A stretch of 64,000 bases of DNA from Desulfosalsimonas propionicica (lineage in GTDB: Bacteria > Desulfobacterota > Desulfobacteria > Desulfobacterales > Desulfosalsimonadaceae), in assembly GCF_013761005.1 (NCBI RefSeq), contig NZ_JACDUS010000003.1, forward strand, positions 1 to 64,000, in the 5' to 3' direction. The notes under the pieces were generated by a model. The model searched no databases. It saw only the letters and a list, made by a program, of their open reading frames with translations, and was not told the origin of the DNA. The position numbers were made by a program, and so were the translations under genes. Shown one piece after another: positions 41,855 to 50,727 of this stretch (position 1 is the first letter of the stretch; the number at the start of each line of letters is the position of its first letter).

Positions 41855-42394
41855 ATGCTCGGCCGTCGGCCCAACAGTGACCAAAAGTTTATCCTCTCGC
41901 ACCTGGGCGTTTTTTATGCCCTGGTAGCCACTATTTTTGTCATTCCTTTGCTGGCGGCCGTGGTGGTGGTGCTCATCAAGGGGGTCTTTGACCTTCGCTA
42001 TGTGATTTTGATCGGCGGGGCGGTTCTGGTGCTGGGCTTCTGCATATGGATGGTGATATGGGGGATCGGGTTTTTCAGAAAAATAAGACAATCCGGCGAT
42101 GCCACGGCCAGGGATTTTTACGAACAAAAAGCGGCCAAGGAGGCGGTTGAATTGTCTTTTTTCGGCGGCCTTTTCAAGGTGTCGTATAAGGGGGACGCGG
42201 AGCCGGGCCGGGCCGGTGGCCATCTTATTGCCGCAGATTCTGCCAATGGCGACACCCCCTTGTTAAACAGTCCGGAACAGACAGATCTTGTATCCCGGCT
42301 CCAGGCACTGACAGAACTCAAAGATGCCGGCCATATTGATGAGCAGGAATACCGGAAGATCAAGCAAAAACTCATTGACAGCACCGACAATTGA
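41855..42394 (+). CDS. Two-helix membrane protein with C-terminal SHOCT-like domain
   Basis: A 179 aa protein with two N-terminal transmembrane helices (about 18-43 and 48-73), a basic cytoplasmic stretch and a C-terminal segment (about 138-178, SRLQALTELKDAGHIDEQEYRKIKQKLI) resembling the short SHOCT oligomerisation motif. The start is uncertain: the ATG at 41855 has no clear ribosome-binding site. It lies between the amt terminator and nadE, 46 bases upstream of the latter. Function unknown. Confidence 0.68.
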   Translation: MLGRRPNSDQKFILSHLGVFYALVATIFVIPLLAAVVVVLIKGVFDLRYVILIGGAVLVLGFCIWMVIWGIGFFRKIRQSGDATARDFYEQKAAKEAVELSFFGGLFKVSYKGDAEPGRAGGHLIAADSANGDTPLLNSPEQTDLVSRLQALTELKDAGHIDEQEYRKIKQKLIDSTDN

Positions 42395-42440
42395 GTTTCA
42401 CCCGTAACAAGCGCATCAAGCTTGCATATCAGAGGGGTTT

Positions 42441-43220
<780 letters not shown>

Positions 43221-43288
43221 CCGGCCGGGACGGGATAATCATGTTTTGGGGAGCAACTGATCCATATTGCCATATTACGGAATCCTTA

Positions 43289-43786
43289 ATGAGAATTATT
43301 GCAGACGTCATTGCCCTGGTTGTTGTTTTTTTTGCCATGCCCGGGGCCGGCTTCGGGCTTGAAAAAGCCGACATGGTGGTGGTGGTCAAGTCCGAATCCA
43401 GGCTGTATCTCAAGTGCGATGGCCAAATCATCAGCGAGTATCATGTGGTTTTCGGTCCCGAACCCGAAGGCCACAAGCTGCAGGAAGGCGACGGAAAAAC
43501 CCCGGAGGGGAAATATGTGCTGGATTACAAAAACGCAAACAGCGATTTTTACAAATCCATTCACATATCCTATCCCAACCGGGCCGACCGGAAGCGGGCC
43601 GTCCGATCCAGTGTGGACCCGGGCGGGGAAATCATGATCCACGGCCAGAAAAACGGGGCAGGGTGGCTGGCCTCCATATCAAAGTATTTCAACTGGACAC
43701 AGGGCTGCATCGCTGTTTCCAACAAGGCCATGGATGAGATATGGCAGGCGGTTGACGCGGGCACGCCCATTGAAATAAAGCCATAG
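43289..43786 (+). CDS. L,D-transpeptidase (YkuD family)
   Basis: A 165 aa exported protein. Signal peptide about 1-24 (MRIIADVIALVVVFFAMPG). The catalytic domain has VVKSESRLYL, the conserved MIHGQ and the active-site region TQGCIAVSN, with the Cys nucleophile; the canonical residue before the Gly is Ser/Thr, here Gln-Gly. It would cross-link peptidoglycan or attach lipoproteins to it. An ATG at 43241 is also possible but would put 16 extra residues before the signal peptide. Upstream ribosome-binding sites are weak for both. Confidence 0.85.
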   Translation: MRIIADVIALVVVFFAMPGAGFGLEKADMVVVVKSESRLYLKCDGQIISEYHVVFGPEPEGHKLQEGDGKTPEGKYVLDYKNANSDFYKSIHISYPNRADRKRAVRSSVDPGGEIMIHGQKNGAGWLASISKYFNWTQGCIAVSNKAMDEIWQAVDAGTPIEIKP

Positions 43787-43867
43787 TTTTTGTATTTTGC
43801 GGCGTTCGTGCCGTATTTGACATGCACTTCCCTGCCTGGTATTTTTGATAACCAGGAGGACGCAGAT

Positions 43868-44662
43868 ATGCTGGGGGCCATTGCAGGAGATATAATCGGT
43901 TCGGTCTATGAAGGCCGGGGAATGAAAACCCGGGATTTTGCGCTTTTTTCCCGTGGCTGCACTTTTACCGACGATACCGTGCTCACCGTGGCTGTGGCCG
44001 ACGCGATTTTAACCGGCGCGGATTACATTGACAAGTTCCACGAATATTTCCACAAATATCCCCATGCCGGATTCGGGGGATCCTTTATGCAGTGGGCGGC
44101 TCAGCGCCTGCGCAGGCCCTATTACAGCTTTGGAAACGGATCAGCCATGCGGGTCAGCCCTGTGGGTTTTGCATTTGATGATCTGGAAACCGTGTTGGCA
44201 GAGGCTGAAAAAAGCGCGGCCGTGACCCACAATCATCCCGAGGGCATCAAGGGTGCGCAGGCAGCGGCGGCCGGCGTGTTTCTGGCCAGAACCGGGGCGG
44301 GCAAAGACCGGATTCGGGATTTTGTCACCCAGCGGTTTTCCTATGACCTGGAGACCCCATTGGCTGAAATTCGCAGGACGTACCGGTTTGATGTCTCCTG
44401 CCAGGGTTCGGTGCCCCAGTCCATTATTGCCTTTCTAGAAGCTGAAACCTGGGAGGATGCTGTGCGAAACGCCGTGTCTTTGGGCGGGGATGCAGACACC
44501 ATGGCTGCCATTGCCGGCGCCGTGGCCGAGGCCTTTTTCGGTATTCCCGACGATGTGGCATCCAAAGCCATTTCATATCTTGACCCCGCCTTAAAAGAGG
44601 TGACAGGCGAATTTGCCCGGCGTTTCGGGCTGTCTTATCATGGCATTTTCACCAACGGGTGA
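43868..44662 (+). CDS. ADP-ribosylglycohydrolase family protein
   Basis: A 264 aa soluble protein of the ADP-ribosylglycohydrolase fold (DraG/ARH type). Metal-site motifs: TDDT at 34-37 and, near the C terminus, GGDADTMAAIAG; an intermediate GNGSAMRVSP and HNHPEG also fit. It removes ADP-ribose or a related group from proteins or nucleic acids using two Mg or Mn ions. DraG reverses nitrogenase inactivation, but no draT or nitrogenase lies here, so that role is not supported. AGGAGGACG before the ATG decides the start. Confidence 0.9.
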   Translation: MLGAIAGDIIGSVYEGRGMKTRDFALFSRGCTFTDDTVLTVAVADAILTGADYIDKFHEYFHKYPHAGFGGSFMQWAAQRLRRPYYSFGNGSAMRVSPVGFAFDDLETVLAEAEKSAAVTHNHPEGIKGAQAAAAGVFLARTGAGKDRIRDFVTQRFSYDLETPLAEIRRTYRFDVSCQGSVPQSIIAFLEAETWEDAVRNAVSLGGDADTMAAIAGAVAEAFFGIPDDVASKAISYLDPALKEVTGEFARRFGLSYHGIFTNG

Positions 44663-44668
44663 GTTTAT

Positions 44669-44887
44669 ATGACACAGCGAAAAAACACGGGCGGCGAAAG
44701 CCGGGTGGAAAAACTGATCCGGTTTTTCAAAAACATGCCCGCAAAAACCCCGGATACATCAGAGGCGGACTATACCGGCTGGCACCAGAGCGAGGCGGAT
44801 TATCAAAAGCAGCAGCAGCAGTGGTTAAACCAGGTGCAGGAGCGCAAAAAACAGAAGCGGCCGGGACATGACAAAAAACGCAAATGA
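44669..44887 (+). CDS. Small basic Gln-rich hypothetical protein, 72 aa
   Basis: A 72 aa hydrophilic protein, strongly basic, with a helical centre (RVEKLIRFFKNM) and a QKQQQQWLNQVQERKKQK tail. Start ATG 6 bases after the ADP-ribosylglycohydrolase stop; the last 20 bases overlap the CDF transporter start, so it fits in an operon. I do not recognise a family. Confidence 0.55.
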   Translation: MTQRKNTGGESRVEKLIRFFKNMPAKTPDTSEADYTGWHQSEADYQKQQQQWLNQVQERKKQKRPGHDKKRK

Positions 44888-45788
44888 GTCGCCTGAAGGC
44901 CTGGTCCGACGGGTGACATGGTGGGGCCTTGGCGTCAATATCCTGCTTGCGGCCTTTAAAGTGATCGCCGGGTGGCTGGGTCACAGCCAGGCCCTGGTGG
45001 CAGATGGAATCCACAGCATCACGGATACGGTTACAGACGTGGCCGTGATCCTGGGTTCCTATTTCTGGTCCCGGCCGGCCGATCTTTCCCACCCATACGG
45101 CCACAAACGCCTGGAGACAACGGTTTCCATATTTATCGGGGCAATGCTGTTTATGGCCGGAGCCGGTATCGGCTGGGACGCGGTCACATCCGTGCACAAG
45201 GCCCATGCCCACAACGTGCGCATGATCGCCCTGGCTGCGGCTGCTGTATCCATTGTGATCAAGGAAATGTTATACCAGTGGACCCGGCGGGTCGGCCGGC
45301 GTGCCAATAGCGTGGCCCTGGCGGCAAATGCCTGGCATCACCGGCTGGATGCTTTCAGCTCCGTTCCGGTGCTTGCTGCCGTGGCTGTTTCCTTTGTCCG
45401 CCCGGAGTGGCACCTGGTCGATCATGTGGCTGCATTTTTCGTGGCCATTTTGATCTGCTATGCCGCCATCGGTATTATTGCTTCCGGGTTTAAGGAACTG
45501 GTGGACCAGGGCGCGCCCCCTGAAGTGTGCGAACAGATCCGGCAGATCGTAACGACCCATCCGGGGGTTCGCCAGGTGCACAATATCCGCACCCGGTATT
45601 CCGGCAGCCAGCTGTGCGTGGACCTGCACGTGGTGGTTGACAGTGAAATGAGCGTTTATGAGGGCCACCGCGTAGCCGAACAGGTCAAAACCCTGCTTTT
45701 GCAGAAAGGTCCTGAGATACTGGATGTGGAAGTGCATATCGAGCCCGTGGAGGCGGCCCTGTCAGATAGGGAATGCAGGCGGATCTGA
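44868..45788 (+). CDS. Cation diffusion facilitator (Zn/Fe/Mn-type efflux)
   Basis: A 306 aa CDF transporter with six transmembrane helices and a cytoplasmic C-terminal domain. Seen: ALVADGIHSITD in helix 2 with two acidic and one His metal ligand (D46, H49, D53), HPYGHKRLET in the loop, and the second site on helix 5 (AWHHRLDAFSSV). The cytoplasmic domain (about 215-300) has paired HVVVD and EVHIEP. It is a proton-driven exporter of divalent cations; Zn, Fe or Mn cannot be distinguished reliably. Confidence 0.92.
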   Translation: MTKNANESPEGLVRRVTWWGLGVNILLAAFKVIAGWLGHSQALVADGIHSITDTVTDVAVILGSYFWSRPADLSHPYGHKRLETTVSIFIGAMLFMAGAGIGWDAVTSVHKAHAHNVRMIALAAAAVSIVIKEMLYQWTRRVGRRANSVALAANAWHHRLDAFSSVPVLAAVAVSFVRPEWHLVDHVAAFFVAILICYAAIGIIASGFKELVDQGAPPEVCEQIRQIVTTHPGVRQVHNIRTRYSGSQLCVDLHVVVDSEMSVYEGHRVAEQVKTLLLQKGPEILDVEVHIEPVEAALSDRECRRI

Positions 45789-45789
45789 A

Positions 45790-46491
45790 ATGAAGTTTCA
45801 TATTGTTCATTATGCCCGGGGAGCTGAAAAAGCCCGGGGCCTTGCGGTTGTCATTGACGTGTTCAGGGCCTTCTCGGTTGCCTGTTACGCATTTGACCAG
45901 GGGGCGGAAAAAATTGTGGCCGCAGAAACCCTGGATGCCGCCAGGGCGGTTAAACAAAAATACCCGCATTATCTGCTCATGGGAGAGCGCCACGCCAAAA
46001 AGCCCTTGGATTTTGATTTGGGCAACTCCCCATCTGAGATTGGGGGAAAAGACCTTTTTGGCAAAACCCTGGTGCATTCCACCCATGCGGGCACCAAGGC
46101 GCTTCTGGCCGCGCGGGGCGCGGATACCGTGATTACGGCAAGCTTTGTCAATGCCGCCGCTGTTGCCCGCTATATTGCCCGGACTTGTCCGGATGACGTT
46201 TATCTGGTCTGCGCCGGGTTTGAGGGCAAAAGCGAGGCCCTGGAGGATGTGCTCTGCGCCCGGTATATCCGGCAGCTTGTCTTTGGGGAAAATCCTGATG
46301 TTGCCCCAATGGCCCAACAGCTTAAAACCGCTGCCTCGGCCCTGCGCTTTTTTGATCCCCAAGACCCCCATTCGCCTGAGGCGGATTTTTACATGTGCAT
46401 GGATGCCAATCGTTTCAACTGCGTTATCAGAAAAACAGAAGCAGATAAGGCCACCTGCGTGCTAAAGCCTTTTTTCAGCCGCTTTTCTTGA
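45790..46491 (+). CDS. ComB-family phosphatase (2-phosphosulfolactate phosphatase-like)
   Basis: A 233 aa soluble protein beginning KFHIVHYARGAEKARGLAVVIDVFRAFSVAC. The VIDVFRAFS and LVHSTHAGT blocks and the late LVCAGFEG match ComB, which in methanogens dephosphorylates phosphosulfolactate for coenzyme M. In bacteria the family is common, but its role is often unproven. comA (phosphosulfolactate synthase) is not beside it. The start ATG at 45790 follows the CDF stop by one base. Confidence 0.85.
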   Translation: MKFHIVHYARGAEKARGLAVVIDVFRAFSVACYAFDQGAEKIVAAETLDAARAVKQKYPHYLLMGERHAKKPLDFDLGNSPSEIGGKDLFGKTLVHSTHAGTKALLAARGADTVITASFVNAAAVARYIARTCPDDVYLVCAGFEGKSEALEDVLCARYIRQLVFGENPDVAPMAQQLKTAASALRFFDPQDPHSPEADFYMCMDANRFNCVIRKTEADKATCVLKPFFSRFS

Positions 46492-46535
46492 TCAGACCCG
46501 CCGATCTCCGCCTGCCGGGCCGGATCAGCTTTGCC

Positions 46536-47519
46536 CTATGCCGCTGTAGCTGCGGCATGCAATTGTTCTTCAACAACCCCTTTGAAAAGATTTAACTTAT
46601 AGGCGTTTTCGCTCAGGGGATCTGCCTCCTGGATCACGGCTTCGGCGGCTTCTGCAATGGTTGTATCATTTAAGCGCTGCCCGTTTACGGCCTGCTCCAC
46701 GGCGCGGCTGCGCCATGGCACCGGTGCGGCCCCCGAGAGAAACACCCGGGCGTTTTTCACCCGGCCGCCGTCTGTTTCAAAGGCCAGGGCCAGCCCGGCA
46801 AGGGCAAAATCCCAGGACCGCCTGGCCCTGACCTTGCGGTATGCGCTGTAGAGATTTTCGCCGGGCGGCGGCAGTTCGATGCGGGTGATGATCTCGCCGG
46901 GTTTTAAAACGGTTTCTGCATGCACATTCTGTTTGGGCAGCACATGGAGGTTTGCCACTGCAATGCTTCTGGCACCGTCCGGGCCGGCAATCCTGACCTT
47001 TGCCCTCAGCGCGGCCAGCGGCGGGGCGGTGTCCGAAGGATGAGTGATGGCACAGATACGATCGTGGCCGAATATCGCGTGAAACTGGTTTTCTCCGTCA
47101 ATGGCATAACAGATATTACCGCCCTTGCGCAGGCAGGCAAATTCGCCCCGGTAATACCAGCACCTGGGCTTCTGACACAGGTTTCCGCCAAGGGTTCCCT
47201 GGTTTCTGAGCTGGGGGCTGGCCACCTCAGCGGCGCCCCGGGCCAGGCCCGGGTATTTCTCCCGGACCAGGGGACTTTCGGCCACCTGGGTGATGGTGGC
47301 CAGGGCGCCAATGGACAGTCCGCCGCCTGCGGTTTTTTTGATCTCGCAGAGTTCGGCAAGGGCACTGAGGCTGACCACCTTGTCCACATTCATGATCTTT
47401 TCGCGCAGGCATCCGATCAGGTCTGTGCCTCCGGCATGCACGGCTGCACCCTTTGTGTTTAAATGCCGGATCGTATCCTTGACTGTTTCCGGACGGACAT
47501 ATGAAAAATGCGGCAGCAC
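46536..47519 (-). CDS. Molybdenum hydroxylase FAD subunit (PaoB-like)
   Basis: A 327 aa medium subunit of a xanthine-dehydrogenase-family enzyme. Seen: HAGGTDLIG and LRNQGTLGGNLC, the FAD-binding motifs. The inserted region QKPRCWYYRG...CLRKGG...CYAIDGENQFHAIFG has four Cys (NLC, RC, AC, IC) in the position of the extra [4Fe-4S] cluster of PaoB/YagS and 4-hydroxybenzoyl-CoA reductase. It is the last gene of the three-gene operon; the stop of the large subunit is 3 bases upstream. Electron path: Mo, 2Fe-2S, FAD. Confidence 0.9.
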   Translation of the reverse strand: MLPHFSYVRPETVKDTIRHLNTKGAAVHAGGTDLIGCLREKIMNVDKVVSLSALAELCEIKKTAGGGLSIGALATITQVAESPLVREKYPGLARGAAEVASPQLRNQGTLGGNLCQKPRCWYYRGEFACLRKGGNICYAIDGENQFHAIFGHDRICAITHPSDTAPPLAALRAKVRIAGPDGARSIAVANLHVLPKQNVHAETVLKPGEIITRIELPPPGENLYSAYRKVRARRSWDFALAGLALAFETDGGRVKNARVFLSGAAPVPWRSRAVEQAVNGQRLNDTTIAEAAEAVIQEADPLSENAYKLNLFKGVVEEQLHAAATAA

Positions 47520-47522
47520 GGT

Positions 47523-49844
47523 TTATCCCTCCTTTTGTAAATCAAGATGTCTGCGTACTTCAAGCGGCGTGACCGGCGCCCGGGTGAAACGGATGCCGGT
47601 GGCCATATAAAGGGCGTTTGCAATGGCCGGGGCCGTGGGTATGGTCACCGGCTCCCCCAGGCCCTTGGCGCCGGTGTTGTTGGCTTCCGGATCATCGATT
47701 TCAATCGGCAGGCTCTCCATGTCCGCGGGCACGTCTAAGGCAGTGGGCAGCTTGTAGTCATGCCAGTTGCGGTTGCACAGCTTTCCGGTCTGCCGGGCAT
47801 CAAGCTGTCTGAATTCGGTCAGGCCAAAACCGATTCCCATGACAATACCGCCAAATACCTGGTTATCGTATGTGAGCCGGTTCATGACCCGTCCGCTGTC
47901 ATGGGCGGCCACAAATCGCAAAATCCGGATTTCCCCGGTTTTCTGGTTGACCTCGAGTTCGCAGAACTGGGCACCGAACGGGTTGACGGTTTTTCCGGCC
48001 GGATTGGGCCCGCGGTAGCCAACCCCCACCACAACGCCGCGTTTTTTCAGGCGGCTGACCTCGGTGACCCGTATCCGTTTGTCTTTGTCGCTTCTGGAGA
48101 CGATTTCCGCGCCTTTGTAATCCAGGTCCTCTGCCGGAACCCCGAGGTCCCCGGAAGCCATTTCAAGCACCCGGCGTTTGACCTCCACGGCTGCGTTGCG
48201 CACCGTCGGTGCCTCGGTGGGCACGGTCTTGCTGCCGCCGCTGGGCGTGGCATACTGGGTGGTGCCGGTATCTGCATGCTCGATCTGGATCATTTCGGGC
48301 CTGACCCCGAGTTCCTCGGCAGCCACCAGGGCCATGATCGTCTTGGTGCCGGTGCCGATATCGCTTGCCCCCATGTTGAGGTTTACCGATCCGTCCCGGA
48401 ACAGCCTGATCACAACAGTTGAGGGCTGTCCTCCGCCGCCGGCGATCCACAGGCAGGCCGCCATGCCGGCGCCGTGCTTTACATGGCCATTTGATTGGTT
48501 GTGCTGCCGGGCTTTTTTTACGGCGTCTTTCCAGCCGAACTTTTCGGCTCCTTCCCGGATGCACCTGGCAAGCCCGGTGGTGGTATAGGGCATGCGGCCC
48601 CGGGCCTGGCTGATTTCGGGGATGTTTTTCAGCCGCAGATCCACCGGATCCATGCCGGTTTTTCCCGCAAGTTCGTCTATCATCTGTTCCAGGGCCCAGC
48701 TGCCCTGGGGATGGCCGGGAGCCCGAAACGGCCTGGCTGGGCCCGCGTTGATATAAACATCGTTTGAACGGCAGGAAACATTGTCGCATTGATAAAGATC
48801 CCGGACCAGCCAGTCCATCAGAGAGGTTCCGCCGGCCGGATAAGCGCCGCTCGGGCCCGTGCACCGGAAATCAAGGGCGGTCAGGGTCCCGTCGCTTCTC
48901 ATCCCTGCCTTGACGTGCATGGTGCTGGCCGGGCGGTTGCCCACGCTCAGATAGGTTTCCTCCCGGGTGAGTATCATCTTGACCGGCCGGGCGGCCTGCC
49001 GGGCCAGCAGGGCAGCCAGCACTGTGTATTTGCCGGGCTGCAGTTTGCTGCCAAATCCCCCGCCCATGTAATGGCCGATCACCCGGACCCTGGAAAAGGG
49101 CAGGTCGAGGACTTCCGAGATAGTGGACTGCACAGCATAGACGCCCTGGCTGGATTCCCATATGGTAAGGCGGTCTCCGTCCCAGTTGGCCACGCATCCA
49201 TGGAGTTCCATGGGGGTGTGGAGCTCGCACTGGGTATTGTATGTCCTCTCCACTACCGTATCTGCCCGGGCAAAGCCCTTTTGCACATCACCGCGTGAAT
49301 ATTCATCCTTGCCCACAAGGTTACCTGTTTCGTGCACTTTGGGTGCATTTTCGTCCAGGGCCCGATCATGATCGGCCAGATGCGGTAAAACCTCGTATTC
49401 CACATGAATTGCCGCCAATGCATCCCGGGCCTGGTAGGGGGTGTCTGCGGCGACCGCGGCCACGGCCTCGCCTTCAAACCGGCAGTGCGGATCGAAAAGC
49501 GGGGTCGTAAAATCATCATAGCGCCATTTCAGATTTTTGGCCGCGTCTGAATCCCCGGTAATCACGGCCCTGACACCGGGCATTTTCCGCGCCCGGCCGG
49601 CATCGAGCTTTTTGACCCGGGCATTGGGGTGCGGGCACCGGAGAATGGCGCCGTAAATCATGTTGGGCAGCTTGATATCCGAGGGGTAGACGGCTGTGCC
49701 GCTGAGCCGTTCATATCCGTCTACCCTCGGGGAGGGCTTTCCCACCACTGCGGTCTTTTCCCAGAATTCCGGTGTCGCTCCCGGCTCGGGTGTTTCCGGT
49801 ACTTCCATGCCCCGGGTGTAATATATATTGTCATCCTGTGCCAT
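47523..49844 (-). CDS. Molybdenum hydroxylase catalytic (molybdopterin) subunit
   Basis: A 773 aa subunit, the largest of the operon. Seen: an N-terminal aldehyde oxidase/XDH domain (about 35-145, VDGYERLSGTAVYPSDI), GHYMGGGFGSKL and the Pro/Arg-rich NAGPARPFRAPGHPQ of the Mo-site domains, and near the C terminus GAKGLGEPV, which holds the catalytic Glu that activates water. The substrate is most likely an aldehyde or N-heterocycle; the subunit size and FAD-subunit Cys insert favour a PaoABC-like aldehyde oxidoreductase over xanthine dehydrogenase. The assembly factors (MCD chaperone) are not adjacent. Confidence 0.92.
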   Translation of the reverse strand: MAQDDNIYYTRGMEVPETPEPGATPEFWEKTAVVGKPSPRVDGYERLSGTAVYPSDIKLPNMIYGAILRCPHPNARVKKLDAGRARKMPGVRAVITGDSDAAKNLKWRYDDFTTPLFDPHCRFEGEAVAAVAADTPYQARDALAAIHVEYEVLPHLADHDRALDENAPKVHETGNLVGKDEYSRGDVQKGFARADTVVERTYNTQCELHTPMELHGCVANWDGDRLTIWESSQGVYAVQSTISEVLDLPFSRVRVIGHYMGGGFGSKLQPGKYTVLAALLARQAARPVKMILTREETYLSVGNRPASTMHVKAGMRSDGTLTALDFRCTGPSGAYPAGGTSLMDWLVRDLYQCDNVSCRSNDVYINAGPARPFRAPGHPQGSWALEQMIDELAGKTGMDPVDLRLKNIPEISQARGRMPYTTTGLARCIREGAEKFGWKDAVKKARQHNQSNGHVKHGAGMAACLWIAGGGGQPSTVVIRLFRDGSVNLNMGASDIGTGTKTIMALVAAEELGVRPEMIQIEHADTGTTQYATPSGGSKTVPTEAPTVRNAAVEVKRRVLEMASGDLGVPAEDLDYKGAEIVSRSDKDKRIRVTEVSRLKKRGVVVGVGYRGPNPAGKTVNPFGAQFCELEVNQKTGEIRILRFVAAHDSGRVMNRLTYDNQVFGGIVMGIGFGLTEFRQLDARQTGKLCNRNWHDYKLPTALDVPADMESLPIEIDDPEANNTGAKGLGEPVTIPTAPAIANALYMATGIRFTRAPVTPLEVRRHLDLQKEG

Positions 49845-49853
49845 GGGCCCCCC

Positions 49854-50483
49854 TTATTTGGTTTTCAGGCTTGCAGCCTTTTTTCCGGCCCGGAATATGT
49901 TTTTGTAGGCCCCGCACCGGCAAAGATTGCCGGAGACCGCTGTGCGGATTTCTTCCAGGCCGGGGTCGGGATTTTTCCGCAGCAGACCTTCCACGGACAT
50001 GATCTGTCCGGGGGTGCAGTAGCCGCACTGGTAGGCGTCTTCCTCCAGAAACGCGGTCTGCACGGGGCCGAGCTGCTCGCCGTTCATCAGTCCCTCCACT
50101 GTGGTGATTTTGCGTCCCTCGGCTTCCACCGCAAGGGTCATGCAGGCGTATCTGGGAATATCGTCGATGAGAACCGTGCAAGCCCCGCATTCGCCCCGGC
50201 TGCAGCCCTCCTTTGTGCCGGTCAGGCCGATGACCTCGCGCAGAACATAGAGCAGGCTCCATCGGGGTTCTGCCAGGACTTCCTGTTTTGCGCCGTTGAC
50301 ATGAAGACGGATTTTTACCGTGTTTTCGGCAGGAATCATCTTTTCCGGCGGCGCCGGCTCCGGCCGGGCGGCCATGGCCACGCCGGCAAAAGATGCGCTC
50401 ACGGCTCCTGTGCCGATGATCTGCATGAAACCACGGCGGGTGACTCCGCCTGCACCGCCCCGGTTTTTATCATCAGAATCCAT
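49854..50483 (-). CDS. Tat-exported [2Fe-2S] subunit of the molybdenum hydroxylase
   Basis: A 209 aa subunit. N-terminal Tat signal TRRGFMQIIG with a following hydrophobic region, so the complex is folded in the cytoplasm and exported to the periplasm (as for PaoA). Two [2Fe-2S] sites: plant-type EGCSRGECGACTV plus a later Cys, and C-terminal YQCGYCTPGQ with NLCRCGAY. The ATG at 50483 has GGAGG five bases upstream. First gene of the operon; its 240-base upstream gap separates it from ftsH. Confidence 0.92.
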   Translation of the reverse strand: MDSDDKNRGGAGGVTRRGFMQIIGTGAVSASFAGVAMAARPEPAPPEKMIPAENTVKIRLHVNGAKQEVLAEPRWSLLYVLREVIGLTGTKEGCSRGECGACTVLIDDIPRYACMTLAVEAEGRKITTVEGLMNGEQLGPVQTAFLEEDAYQCGYCTPGQIMSVEGLLRKNPDPGLEEIRTAVSGNLCRCGAYKNIFRAGKKAASLKTK

Positions 50484-50727
50484 ACACACCTCCGTGTCAG
50501 GCTATGTCGTTGACCTTTGTTGGATAAATAACAAGTTGACTTTTTATCTCATATCGCATTTTGCGGCTGGGAGAAAATACAGGACATCCTTTATTTGCCT
50601 CTGCCCGGGACTGTAGAGAACATATGCATTGCTTGCCGTCCGGGGATGAAATTGCTAAAGTCAGCATATATTATTGACTATTTAACGCCGATTTGGCCTG
50701 GGCTGAAACGGCGCACAAGGAGATGCC

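Noticed and set aside
43868-44662. ADP-ribosylglycohydrolase as DraG of nitrogenase regulation
   Set aside because: No draT, nifH or other nitrogenase genes lie nearby, and the family is broad; only general function can be supported.
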